Shown here: one piece after another, positions 1 to 5,788 of the stretch | How positions within the stretch are numbered: the first letter of the stretch is position 1 | Layout: every line of letters starts with the position of its first letter | Assembly (NCBI GenBank): GCA_902812455.1 | Contig: CADDZH010000174.1 | Coordinates: 1 to 5,788, forward strand | Direction of reading: 5' to 3' | From: Chloroflexota bacterium | GTDB lineage: Bacteria; Chloroflexota; Ktedonobacteria; Ktedonobacterales; Ktedonobacteraceae | Length of the DNA: 5,788 bases | The notes under the pieces: model-generated | The model's database searches: none | Told to the model about the DNA's origin: nothing | Seen by the model: the letters and a program-made list of their open reading frames with translations, nothing else | Program-made: the position numbers and the translations under genes

Positions 1-97
1 CTCCACGTCCACCCCTTGCCCCTACAGGTACGATCCGCCTTCCAAGCGGACTCATGCAGAAATCTGCTCGTGTAAGCATCCAGACAGGCAAGCATAC
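1..97. other. Unassigned upstream segment
   Basis: I see no supportable gene here. All three forward frames are open from base 1, with stops at 73-75, 99-101 and 113-115, so the tail of an upstream gene could be present, but the short translations match no family I recognise. A 5-bp stem with a 7-nt loop (34-50) resembles a tRNA anticodon arm but lacks the rest of a tRNA. Confidence 0.3.
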
Positions 98-127
98 TTG
101 ATATGCAAGGCGTAAACATGCTATGAT
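98..127 (+). promoter_or_regulatory. Sigma70-type promoter for the mtnA operon
   Basis: The -35 box TTGATA (98-103) and the -10 box TATGAT (122-127) are separated by 18 bp. Each differs from consensus at one position. Transcription would start near 134, giving a short leader of about 22 nt to the ATG at 156. Since the -10 box covers the upstream ATG at 123, that ATG cannot be the start on this transcript. Confidence 0.6.
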
Positions 128-145
128 GCAGGACAAGCAGATCGT

Positions 146-150
146 GGAGG
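146..150 (+). promoter_or_regulatory. Shine-Dalgarno site deciding the start at 156
   Basis: GGAGG lies 5 nt before the ATG at 156. The upstream in-frame ATGs at 123 and 126 have no comparable site. Confidence 0.6.
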
Positions 151-155
151 CTCAC

Positions 156-410
156 ATGGATTACGAATATGATAGCTTACTTGACGAGGATCCGGAGGTA
201 CAGGAACGGGTTATCCGAGGAGAAATACAAATAGCCCAGGAGTTGGTGACCGGCGTTGTCGAAGCCCGTTTCCCCACACTTGCTAAGTTGGCAAAGGAGC
301 GAGTCACTTCGATTAGAAGCACGGCTCTTCTAAAGCAATTGGTAAAGCAGGCGGCCACTGCTCCCGATGAGAAAACGCTGCATTGGCTTCTCGATACCTA
401 TGCGGCGTGA
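156..410 (+). CDS. Small acidic hypothetical protein resembling the C-terminal tail of Rpn/transposase-like proteins
   Basis: This 84-residue protein has no signal peptide or membrane segment. The N-terminus is very acidic (residues 2-17). The rest looks helical, with VVEARFPTLAKLA at about 34-46 and a TLHWLLDTYAA end (74-84). Stretches like EARFP..L plus a final L..LLD..A helix are, from memory, typical of the C-terminal tail of Rpn-family / PD-(D/E)XK transposase-like proteins and DUF4351-type proteins. Here the nuclease part is absent, so this may be a domesticated remnant or a stand-alone small protein. I assign no function. The start at 156 rests on GGAGG 5 nt upstream and on the promoter position. 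It is the first gene of the probable operon with mtnA, whose start lies 24 bp after this stop. Its good promoter, ribosome site and full open frame argue that it is expressed. Confidence 0.6.
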   Translation: MDYEYDSLLDEDPEVQERVIRGEIQIAQELVTGVVEARFPTLAKLAKERVTSIRSTALLKQLVKQAATAPDEKTLHWLLDTYAA

Positions 411-434
411 ACCCATTGCGAATTAGAATTGAGA

Positions 435-1568
435 ATGAAAAACATCGACCATATACTTGATCATAGGCTTGAGAGAAAGCCATTGCATGGCGTGCGCACC
501 GTCTGGTGGGAAGAAGATAGCGACGGCCCGGCTGTTTGCCTGCTGGACCAGTCCCTCCTTCCTCAAGAGGTTGTCTACCTCAGGCTAACCCACGAGCAGC
601 AGGTTGCAGATGCCATCAAAACCTTGAAGGTACGTGGAGCGCCGGCCATTGGCGTCACTGCGGCCTTTGGTATGGCGCTGGCCCTGTATCGCTTGCTACA
701 GGAGCGTGGTGCTGCACTTACGCCGCTCGAAGCGCAAAAACACCTGCGCCTGGTTGGTGACCTGCTTGCCGCTACTCGCCCTACTGCTGTTAACCTGTTC
801 TGGGCTATCGAGCGTATGCTGGCCCGCACGCACGAAGCGCTCTCGCAGCAGGTTTCCTTGCCGCGCCTTACTCAGCTTTTACGTGACGAGGCCCAGGCTA
901 TAGCGGATGAAGATTTCGATGCCTGCATGAATATGGGCATCTACGGGGCAGAGCTGATTGCCGATGGCGATAATCTCCTGACACATTGCAATGCCGGGGC
1001 CCTGGCAACTGCGGGCTGGGGCACTGCCCTGGCTCCTATGTATGTGGCCCACAAAGCGGGAAAACGTATTCATGTCTTTGTCGATGAAACTCGCCCCGTC
1101 CTGCAAGGAGCCCGCCTGACCGCGTGGGAGCTGCAACAGGAGGGCATTCCCCTGACCCTGATCACCGATAATATGGCAGCTCACTTCATGCGGCATGGAG
1201 CCATCAAAGCTGTCTTCGTGGGGGCCGATCGTATAGCGGCTAATGGGGATGTGGCGAACAAGATTGGCACCTATGGGATTGCTGTGCTCGCCCACGCTCA
1301 CTCCATCCCCTTCTATGTGGCTGCCCCTTGCTCCACGATCGATCTCAATCTTCCCTCCGGTGAGCATATTCCCATCGAGCAGCGCAATCCTGAAGAAGTT
1401 ACTAGCCTGCGAGGCATACCTATTGCTCCTCAAGGCGTTCATGCTGTCAATCCGGCTTTTGATGTTACCCCGCACTCCTATGTGACCGCCATTATTACTG
1501 AAAAGGGCATCGTTCGTCCCCCCTTTGAGGATGGATTGCGCCAGGTCTGTTCGGACTTTCGTAGATAG
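435..1568 (+). CDS. mtnA: S-methyl-5-thioribose-1-phosphate isomerase
   Basis: This cytosolic enzyme of methionine salvage interconverts the aldose 5-methylthioribose-1-phosphate and the ketose 5-methylthioribulose-1-phosphate. The 377-residue protein is slightly longer than the usual 340-370 and belongs to the eIF2B-alpha/MtnA superfamily. The substrate-binding LKVRGAPAIG block is at 64-73. The catalytic cysteine is Cys185 in THCNAGALAT and the catalytic aspartate is Asp265 in VGADRIAANGD. Their spacing of 80 matches Cys160/Asp240 of the Bacillus subtilis enzyme. The C-terminal part (PSGEHIPIEQRNPEEV and VNPAFDVTP) is also typical, and favours MtnA over ribose-1,5-bisphosphate isomerase. The start is uncertain: ATG 435 is preferred, with TTG 429 in frame just before it, and neither has a clear Shine-Dalgarno site, so translation may be coupled to the small gene upstream. 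No other methionine salvage gene (mtnB, mtnC, mtnD, mtnP, mtnK) is visible in the window. Confidence 0.95.
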   Translation: MKNIDHILDHRLERKPLHGVRTVWWEEDSDGPAVCLLDQSLLPQEVVYLRLTHEQQVADAIKTLKVRGAPAIGVTAAFGMALALYRLLQERGAALTPLEAQKHLRLVGDLLAATRPTAVNLFWAIERMLARTHEALSQQVSLPRLTQLLRDEAQAIADEDFDACMNMGIYGAELIADGDNLLTHCNAGALATAGWGTALAPMYVAHKAGKRIHVFVDETRPVLQGARLTAWELQQEGIPLTLITDNMAAHFMRHGAIKAVFVGADRIAANGDVANKIGTYGIAVLAHAHSIPFYVAAPCSTIDLNLPSGEHIPIEQRNPEEVTSLRGIPIAPQGVHAVNPAFDVTPHSYVTAIITEKGIVRPPFEDGLRQVCSDFRR

Positions 1569-1569
1569 T

Positions 1570-1575
1570 GAGAAG
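1570..1575 (+). promoter_or_regulatory. Ribosome binding site deciding the start at 1582
   Basis: GAGAAG ends 6 nt before the ATG at 1582. The alternative in-frame starts TTG 1525 and ATG 1531 lie inside the end of mtnA. Confidence 0.4.
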
Positions 1576-1581
1576 TTATTG

Positions 1582-2241
1582 ATGATGGAGACAGAAGTTG
1601 TGCCGGTTGTTGCTCAGCACGTAGAAGAGGTGCTGGGCAAAGAAAAGTTTCGCTCTACCAGCGCGATTGTGGCTAATTGCAAAATGCTGGCATTGCAGTT
1701 AGAAGGGCAGAAGGAGCAGGAAGATACCACTAGCGCAAGCGAGCCTGCAGATATAGATATGGAAGCGCTCATCATCGCCGCCTACTTGCATGATATTTCT
1801 ACCGTCGAGCATGGTTTCCACGATCACCACCGCAAATCCGCGAAGATGGCGTCTGAGTTCTTGCGCACCATCGAGGTTCCTGAGGAGCGGATCAAGAAGG
1901 TTGAACAGGCTATCCTGGCTCATACCACTGCGTTATTACCTGAGCAACGCGATGGTGCATCTCTCGAGGGGCGCATCCTGTATGATGCCGAGCAATTAGG
2001 GCGTTTGAGCGGCCTGGCAGTCGTAACATCCTTGATTGAGTTCGGCGCTCGCTACCCTGATCGGGCCATCAACGCTGATACCCTGGCCGCTATCTTACGC
2101 CACATCGAAGAGCGCTTCGTCGAGCTATACCAGTCGTTAAACACTGCGCCGGCACGCGAAATGGCCCAGGCGAAGTTTGGCAATACGCTCGCCTTTCTCG
2201 ATGGCGTCATCGAGCATTTAAGCGATGCAACGCCTGTATGA
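1582..2241 (+). CDS. HD-domain metal-dependent phosphohydrolase family protein
   Basis: This 219-residue soluble protein has the HD hydrolase fold. The metal-binding HD pair is His70-Asp71 in AAYLHDIS, followed by a histidine-rich HGFHDHH (77-83), His114 in AILAHTT and Asp135 in ILYDAEQLGRL. The C-terminal LNTAPAREMAQAKF...FLDGVIEHL (about 187-215) also fits the COG1418-like HD group. Such enzymes cleave phosphomonoesters or nucleotides; the substrate cannot be read from sequence. The first histidine of the usual H...HD...D ligand set seems to be missing: the segment STSAIVANCKMLA (25-37) sits where H..RV..NA normally lies. A polar, low-complexity linker (about 41-59, rich in E, Q, T, S) separates that helix from the HD motif. 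It starts 13 bp after mtnA, so the two are almost certainly co-transcribed, which hints at a salvage-related phosphate substrate. Starts at 1525 or 1531 remain possible. Confidence 0.8.
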   Translation: MMETEVVPVVAQHVEEVLGKEKFRSTSAIVANCKMLALQLEGQKEQEDTTSASEPADIDMEALIIAAYLHDISTVEHGFHDHHRKSAKMASEFLRTIEVPEERIKKVEQAILAHTTALLPEQRDGASLEGRILYDAEQLGRLSGLAVVTSLIEFGARYPDRAINADTLAAILRHIEERFVELYQSLNTAPAREMAQAKFGNTLAFLDGVIEHLSDATPV

Positions 2242-2253
2242 TAGCCCATTACG

Positions 2254-2281
2254 TTTACACAGCGGAAGAATGTTGTACAAT
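2254..2281 (+). promoter_or_regulatory. Candidate promoter for the PfkB kinase gene
   Basis: The -35 box TTTACA (2254-2259) and the -10 box TACAAT (2276-2281) are 16 bp apart. It starts just after the HD gene stop. Transcription would begin near 2288 and give a leader of about 257 nt that contains the large palindromic repeat. Confidence 0.45.
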
Positions 2282-2289
2282 ATGCGGGG

Positions 2290-2306
2290 CACATTTATGA
2301 AATGTG
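2290..2306. promoter_or_regulatory. Perfect 7-bp inverted repeat at predicted transcript start
   Basis: CACATTT and AAATGTG flank a 3-nt ATG loop, 8 bp downstream of the -10 box. The position suits an operator for a dimeric repressor or a 5'-end stabilising hairpin. No run of T follows, so it is not an intrinsic terminator. Confidence 0.4.
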
Positions 2307-2335
2307 ACAATCAAGATCGGCAAGACCAGTGTATG

Positions 2336-2434
2336 GCATGTCATGTTGAGCGAAGCGAAACATCCGCTGCCGATCGCCAGAGATCCTTCGCGGAGTTTCC
2401 CCTGAGCGAAGCGAACGGGCTCAACATGACATGC
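2336..2434. repeat. Palindromic intergenic repeat (REP/MITE-like), ~99 bp
   Basis: The ends are perfect 16-bp inverted repeats (2336-2351 and 2419-2434; left end GCATGTCATGTTGAGC). Inside are a 13-bp direct repeat TGAGCGAAGCGAA (2347-2359 and 2403-2415) and a nested inverted repeat pairing 2357-2367 with 2390-2399 across one bulged base. The TGAGCGAAGCGAA core recalls, from memory, abundant dispersed palindromic repeats of Chloroflexota and other bacteria. It carries no gene: the open frames crossing it have no ribosome site or recognisable product. It lies in the likely leader of the kinase gene and would fold into a large hairpin in RNA. It could be a non-autonomous element moved by a transposase encoded elsewhere. 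Confidence 0.75.
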
Positions 2435-2531
2435 TTGAAGCATCCGTCGAACATGTTTACTGATCCTGGTTGTTAATGTTCGTAAATGTGCTATCGACGT
2501 ATTTCGCTGCTATTTTATATTATGTTTCATT

Positions 2532-2539
2532 AGGGGAGG
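2532..2539 (+). promoter_or_regulatory. Strong Shine-Dalgarno site deciding GTG 2545
   Basis: AGGGGAGG ends 5 nt before the GTG at 2545. This start also places the family's N-terminal ILVVGSVALD strand at the very beginning of the protein. Confidence 0.75.
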
Positions 2540-2544
2540 GAAGA

Positions 2545-3531
2545 GTGACCATTCTGGTCGTTGGTTCTGTTGCCCTGGATACGGTGGAGACGCCGTTTGC
2601 CAGGGTCGAAGAAGTTCTTGGGGGAGCGGCATCCTATTTCGTAACCGCTGCTTCGCTCTATAACCAGGTCAACCTGGTAGCCGTTATCGGCAGCGATTTT
2701 CCTCGCAAGCATCTTGAGTTCTGGCGCAGCCGCTCCATCAATCTCGCCGGCCTGCAAGTACAGGAAGGCAGAACCTTTCGCTGGACGGCCCGCTATCATA
2801 TGGATATGAATACCAGGGACACGCTGGATACTCAGTTAGGCGTCTATGCAGGCTTTCATGCTATCATTCCCGACGAGTATCGCGAAAGCCCTCTGCTCTT
2901 CCTGGCCAATATCCAGCCGGAACTGCAAATGGAGGTGCTTGAGCAGGTGCCGGATGCCCGCCTGACCGTGCTGGATACAATGGAGCTATGGATTATGACT
3001 GCCCGCCCCCAATTGACCGAGGTGATCAAGCGGGTAGATATCCTCTTAATGAGTGAGGAAGAAGTCCGGCAATTTACCAACCGGCCCAGTATCCTGGCAG
3101 GTGCTCGCCAGCTTCTGGATATGGGCTTGAAATATGTGATTGTGAAGCAAGGGAGCTATGGAGCGCTCCTCTTTGGGGCTGATGACACCTATTTTAGCGC
3201 TCCTGCCTATCCGCTAGAAGAGGTCATTGATCCTACCGGCGCGGGAGACGCTTTCGCCGGTGGCCTGCTTGGTTACCTCTCGACCATTGAGCCGGGCCCT
3301 GACGGCCAGTACTCCGTCGAAGATATCAAGTGCGGCATAGTGCATGGTAACATCCTCGGCTCGTTCGTCTGCGAGGATTTTAGCATCGAGCGCCTGCGCA
3401 CCTTGACATTGGACGATATTGCCCGGCGCTACCAGGCTCTCGTCAATTGCTCTCGCTTTAACCCTGATTGGAAACCTGCTGCCTGGGCGCACTCTAGAAG
3501 ATTAACAAAAGAGCTCACCAATAAGCCGTAG
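2545..3531 (+). CDS. PfkB/ribokinase-family kinase (sugar or nucleoside kinase)
   Basis: This 328-residue cytosolic protein transfers phosphate from ATP to a hydroxymethyl group, as in ribokinase, fructokinase and adenosine kinase. The N-terminal strand TILVVGSVALD (2-12) is followed by the substrate-side GGAASYFV motif (26-33). A subfamily-specific block FRWTARYHMDMNTRDTL lies at 78-94. The C-terminal signature DPTGAGDAFAGG (229-240) contains the catalytic base Asp235 and the anion hole. Length and motif order are normal, so it looks active. The substrate is not given by these motifs; from memory the subfamily is usually annotated only as sugar kinase. Lying between the mtnA group and ahcY, it could phosphorylate adenosine released by AhcY, or methylthioribose, but this is inference. 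The start is GTG 2545; an extension to 2470 would add 25 hydrophobic residues without support. Its TAG stop lies within the edge of the double-hairpin repeat that follows. Confidence 0.9.
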   Translation: MTILVVGSVALDTVETPFARVEEVLGGAASYFVTAASLYNQVNLVAVIGSDFPRKHLEFWRSRSINLAGLQVQEGRTFRWTARYHMDMNTRDTLDTQLGVYAGFHAIIPDEYRESPLLFLANIQPELQMEVLEQVPDARLTVLDTMELWIMTARPQLTEVIKRVDILLMSEEEVRQFTNRPSILAGARQLLDMGLKYVIVKQGSYGALLFGADDTYFSAPAYPLEEVIDPTGAGDAFAGGLLGYLSTIEPGPDGQYSVEDIKCGIVHGNILGSFVCEDFSIERLRTLTLDDIARRYQALVNCSRFNPDWKPAAWAHSRRLTKELTNKP

Positions 3532-3568
3532 GGGCCGATTTATCGTGCCCAGCGCCGATTCATCGGCC
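3528..3568. repeat. Tandem double-hairpin repeat, copy 1
   Basis: These 41 bp match 5227-5267 at 39 positions. The unit is two short imperfect palindromes spaced 20 bp, each centred on CGATTTATCG or CGATTCATCG (3536-3545 and 3556-3565). A longer alternative stem pairs GGCCGAT (3533-3539) with ATCGGCC (3562-3568). Relative to copy 2, G3534 adds a mismatch to the first hairpin, and C3561 falls in the second loop. The left edge overlaps the kinase stop codon (3529-3531). It may act as a 3'-end hairpin for the kinase mRNA, or be a dispersed intergenic repeat. Confidence 0.75.
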
Positions 3569-3580
3569 TATGTCTAGGCC
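3565..3580. repeat. 6-bp hairpin overlapping repeat copy 1
   Basis: GGCCTA and TAGGCC flank a 4-nt loop. The left arm shares GGCC (3565-3568) with the last hairpin of the preceding repeat, so both cannot form together. There is no T tract after it; together with the repeat it may form a weak 3' end for the kinase transcript. Confidence 0.5.
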
Positions 3581-3625
3581 ACACCATTGGTAGATTTATT
3601 TGTTCATATTCATTAGTGCGTCTAG

Positions 3626-4936
<1,311 letters not shown>

Positions 4937-4941
4937 AATCC

Positions 4942-4971
4942 TTGACATCACCAGAGATTATTCCATATACT
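4942..4971 (+). promoter_or_regulatory. Near-consensus promoter of the SAM riboswitch-metK unit
   Basis: The -35 box TTGACA (4942-4947) is perfect, and the -10 box TATACT (4966-4971) follows after 18 bp. Transcription should start near 4978, about 28 nt before the riboswitch P1 helix. Confidence 0.85.
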
Positions 4972-5005
4972 ATGGGTAACAACTGAATACATGCAGTCGC
5001 ATCTG

Positions 5006-5120
5006 CTCTCATCCAGAGAGGTGGAGGGAAACGGCCCGGTGAAGCCCGGCAACCCCCTGCAAGCCCTGTCACGGTTGCAGGAAGGTGCCAATTCCGGCGG
5101 AGTATTCCGCAAGATGAGGG
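5006..5120 (+). promoter_or_regulatory. SAM-I (S-box) riboswitch aptamer
   Basis: This RNA element binds SAM and shuts off its downstream gene when SAM is plentiful. P1 pairs 5006-5013 (CTCTCATC) with 5113-5120 (one G-U pair). The conserved core is all present: GGTGGAGGGA (5020-5029), the P2-side GGCCC and TGAAGCCCGGCAACC, GGTGCCAATTCC (5084-5095) and AAGATGAG (5111-5118). P3 pairs 5056-5062 with 5075-5081. P4 pairs GCGGA (5097-5101) with TCCGC (5106-5110) over a 4-nt loop. The 3' strand of P1 (AGGGG, 5117-5121) can instead pair with the left arm of the terminator (CCCCT, 5145-5149), giving the usual antiterminator choice. The target is metK, 215 bp downstream, whose product makes the ligand. 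Confidence 0.95.
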
Positions 5121-5142
5121 GGAATGAGCAACATAACGCTAG

Positions 5143-5167
5143 AACCCCTGAACATCAGGGGTTTTTT
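5143..5167 (+). terminator. Intrinsic terminator of the SAM riboswitch
   Basis: The stem AACCCCTGA / TCAGGGGTT (9 bp) closes a 3-nt ACA loop, and TTTTTT runs from 5162 to 5167. It is the expression platform for the riboswitch: SAM binding holds P1 closed and frees this hairpin to form. It is also the first strong terminator after ahcY. Confidence 0.92.
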
Positions 5168-5226
5168 GTATCCTCATTCCTTAATTTATTTCCCTCTTTG
5201 TTGGCTCTGCGTCCTTGCAGTGAAAT

Positions 5227-5267
5227 GTAGGGCCCGATTTATCGTGCCCAGCGCCGATTTATCGGCC
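5227..5267. repeat. Tandem double-hairpin repeat, copy 2
   Basis: This is the second copy of 3528-3568, with two mismatches. Both CGATTTATCG cores are intact (5235-5244 and 5255-5264, exactly 20 bp apart). The first hairpin pairs 5230-5238 with 5241-5249 with one mismatch. The second pairs 5251-5258 with 5261-5268 with one mismatch. The two central T bases of each cannot form a real RNA loop unless the closing A-T pair opens. It lies between the riboswitch terminator and metK, in the read-through leader. Confidence 0.75.
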
Positions 5268-5303
5268 CGTCCTTGTCAATCACTCTAAAGGATGGAGACC
5301 TCT

Positions 5304-5318
5304 ATGTTGATCAGTTAA
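5304..5318 (+). other. Possible four-codon leader ORF upstream of metK
   Basis: ATG TTG ATC AGT TAA would encode MLIS. GGAG (5294-5297) sits 6 nt before its ATG, and its stop is 2 nt before the metK Shine-Dalgarno site. It may be chance. Confidence 0.2.
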
Positions 5319-5320
5319 AG

Positions 5321-5327
5321 AAAGGAG
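5321..5327 (+). promoter_or_regulatory. Shine-Dalgarno site deciding TTG 5335 for metK
   Basis: AAAGGAG ends 7 nt before TTG 5335, an ideal spacing. The next in-frame ATG (5347) would lie 19 nt away. Confidence 0.7.
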
Positions 5328-5334
5328 AAAATCT

Positions 5335-5788
5335 TTGAGCAGTTTTATGGACAGTCCCAAGTTGTTTTTTACCAGCGAGTCAGTGACTGAGGGCCACCCG
5401 GACAAACTTTGCGACCAGATTTCAGATGGCGTCCTCGACGCGATCATTGCCCAGGACCCGATGGCACGTGTTGCTTGCGAAACGGCTACAACCACCGGCC
5501 TGGTGCTTGTGGCGGGTGAGATCACGACCTCCGCGTGGGTTGATATTCCTGCTATTGTGCGTAAGACTATTGAACAGGTAGGTTATACCAATGCCGAGTA
5601 TGGATTTGATCATCGCACATGCGGCATCGTCACTTCTATTGGCAAGCAATCTCCTGATATCGATATGGGTGTCAGCCGCGCGCTCGAAGCGAAGAGCAGC
5701 GATCTCCTCTTGAGCGACGACGAATCAGAGCGCATCGTCGCTGGCGACCAGGGCATGATGATTGGCTTTGCCTGTAACGAGACGCCCG
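5335..5788 (+). CDS. metK: S-adenosylmethionine synthetase (methionine adenosyltransferase), 5' part
   Basis: This cytosolic enzyme makes SAM from methionine and ATP, releasing phosphate and pyrophosphate. Only the first 151 codons of a normally ~380-410-residue protein are in the window; the frame is open at the right edge. The N-terminal signature [19 protein letters not shown] (13-31) contains the catalytic His21. [12 protein letters not shown] (52-63), [11 protein letters not shown] and the ATP-binding [11 protein letters not shown] (136-146, Asp138) follow. The usual GAGDQG reads VAGDQG here, a mild change. The segment between QSPDID and AGDQG is longer than in E. coli MetK, as in many other bacteria. 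The TTG start at 5335 is chosen for its ribosome site. Expression is controlled by the SAM-I riboswitch upstream. Confidence 0.96.
   Translation, partial: MSSFMDSPKLFFTSESVTEGHPDKLCDQISDGVLDAIIAQDPMARVACETATTTGLVLVAGEITTSAWVDIPAIVRKTIEQVGYTNAEYGFDHRTCGIVTSIGKQSPDIDMGVSRALEAKSSDLLLSDDESERIVAGDQGMMIGFACNETP

Noticed and set aside
34..50. tRNA-Gly(TCC)-like anticodon arm: TCCGC / GCGGA around a CTTCCAA loop
   Set aside because: No acceptor stem, D-arm or TTCGA T-loop can be fitted on either side, so it is a chance hairpin or at most a remnant.
123..155. Upstream ATG start for the small first gene
   Set aside because: It overlaps the -10 box and has no ribosome site; ATG 156 has GGAGG at 5 nt.
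879..1475. 198-residue open frame on the minus strand inside mtnA
   Set aside because: It is antisense to a clearly coding gene, has no recognisable motif or ribosome site, and reflects codon bias of mtnA.
2225..2476. Short open frames on both strands across the 2336-2434 repeat
   Set aside because: They follow the palindrome, have no ribosome sites and no credible protein character.
2470..2544. N-terminal extension of the kinase with a hydrophobic, signal-like stretch
   Set aside because: The strong AGGGGAGG site and the family N-terminus both place the start at GTG 2545.
3587..3615. Promoter for ahcY using TTGGTA as the -35 box
   Set aside because: No acceptable -10 box occurs at a 16-18 bp spacing; CATATT is only 12 bp away.
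4991..5230. 79-residue open frame across the riboswitch
   Set aside because: It translates the conserved SAM-I RNA and its terminator, which fully explain the sequence.

Overview
The window is a forward-strand stretch of bacterial chromosome devoted mostly to S-adenosylmethionine (SAM) turnover. Protein style (the PfkB kinase subfamily and the short, archaeal/Thermotoga-like AdoHcy hydrolase), moderate GC, TTG/GTG starts and dispersed palindromic repeats between genes suggest Chloroflexota, perhaps Ktedonobacteria. This assignment comes from memory of family sequences, not from a search.

Layout. Bases 1-97 hold nothing I can name. A good sigma70-type promoter (98-127) precedes a compact three-gene run: a small 84-residue protein (156-410), mtnA (435-1568, methylthioribose-1-phosphate isomerase) and an HD-domain phosphohydrolase (1582-2241). 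The gaps are 24 and 13 bp, so this is probably one operon. A 303-bp gap follows, with a candidate promoter (2254-2281), a perfect 7-bp palindrome at the predicted transcript start (2290-2306) and a ~99-bp palindromic mobile-type repeat (2336-2434). Next come a PfkB-family kinase (2545-3531, GTG start), a 133-bp gap with a double-hairpin repeat, and ahcY (3665-4936). Five bases after the ahcY stop begins a near-consensus promoter (4942-4971) feeding a SAM-I (S-box) riboswitch (5006-5120) with an intrinsic terminator (5143-5167). A second copy of the double-hairpin repeat (5227-5267) lies between the terminator and metK, which starts at TTG 5335 and runs off the window.

How the genes fit together. 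MetK makes SAM. Methyl transfer turns SAM into S-adenosylhomocysteine, which AhcY splits into homocysteine and adenosine. Polyamine and related pathways turn SAM into methylthioadenosine, whose ribose moiety enters MtnA as methylthioribose-1-phosphate. The PfkB kinase sits between the two branches and may phosphorylate a nucleoside or (methylthio)ribose product; that is inference from context. SAM feeds back on metK through the riboswitch, and its terminator is also the first clear terminator downstream of ahcY.

No wholly new system is evident. The most interesting items are the two-copy tandem-hairpin repeat placed upstream of both ahcY and metK, the large repeat in the likely pfkB leader, the unassigned kinase, and the small protein and HD protein flanking mtnA.
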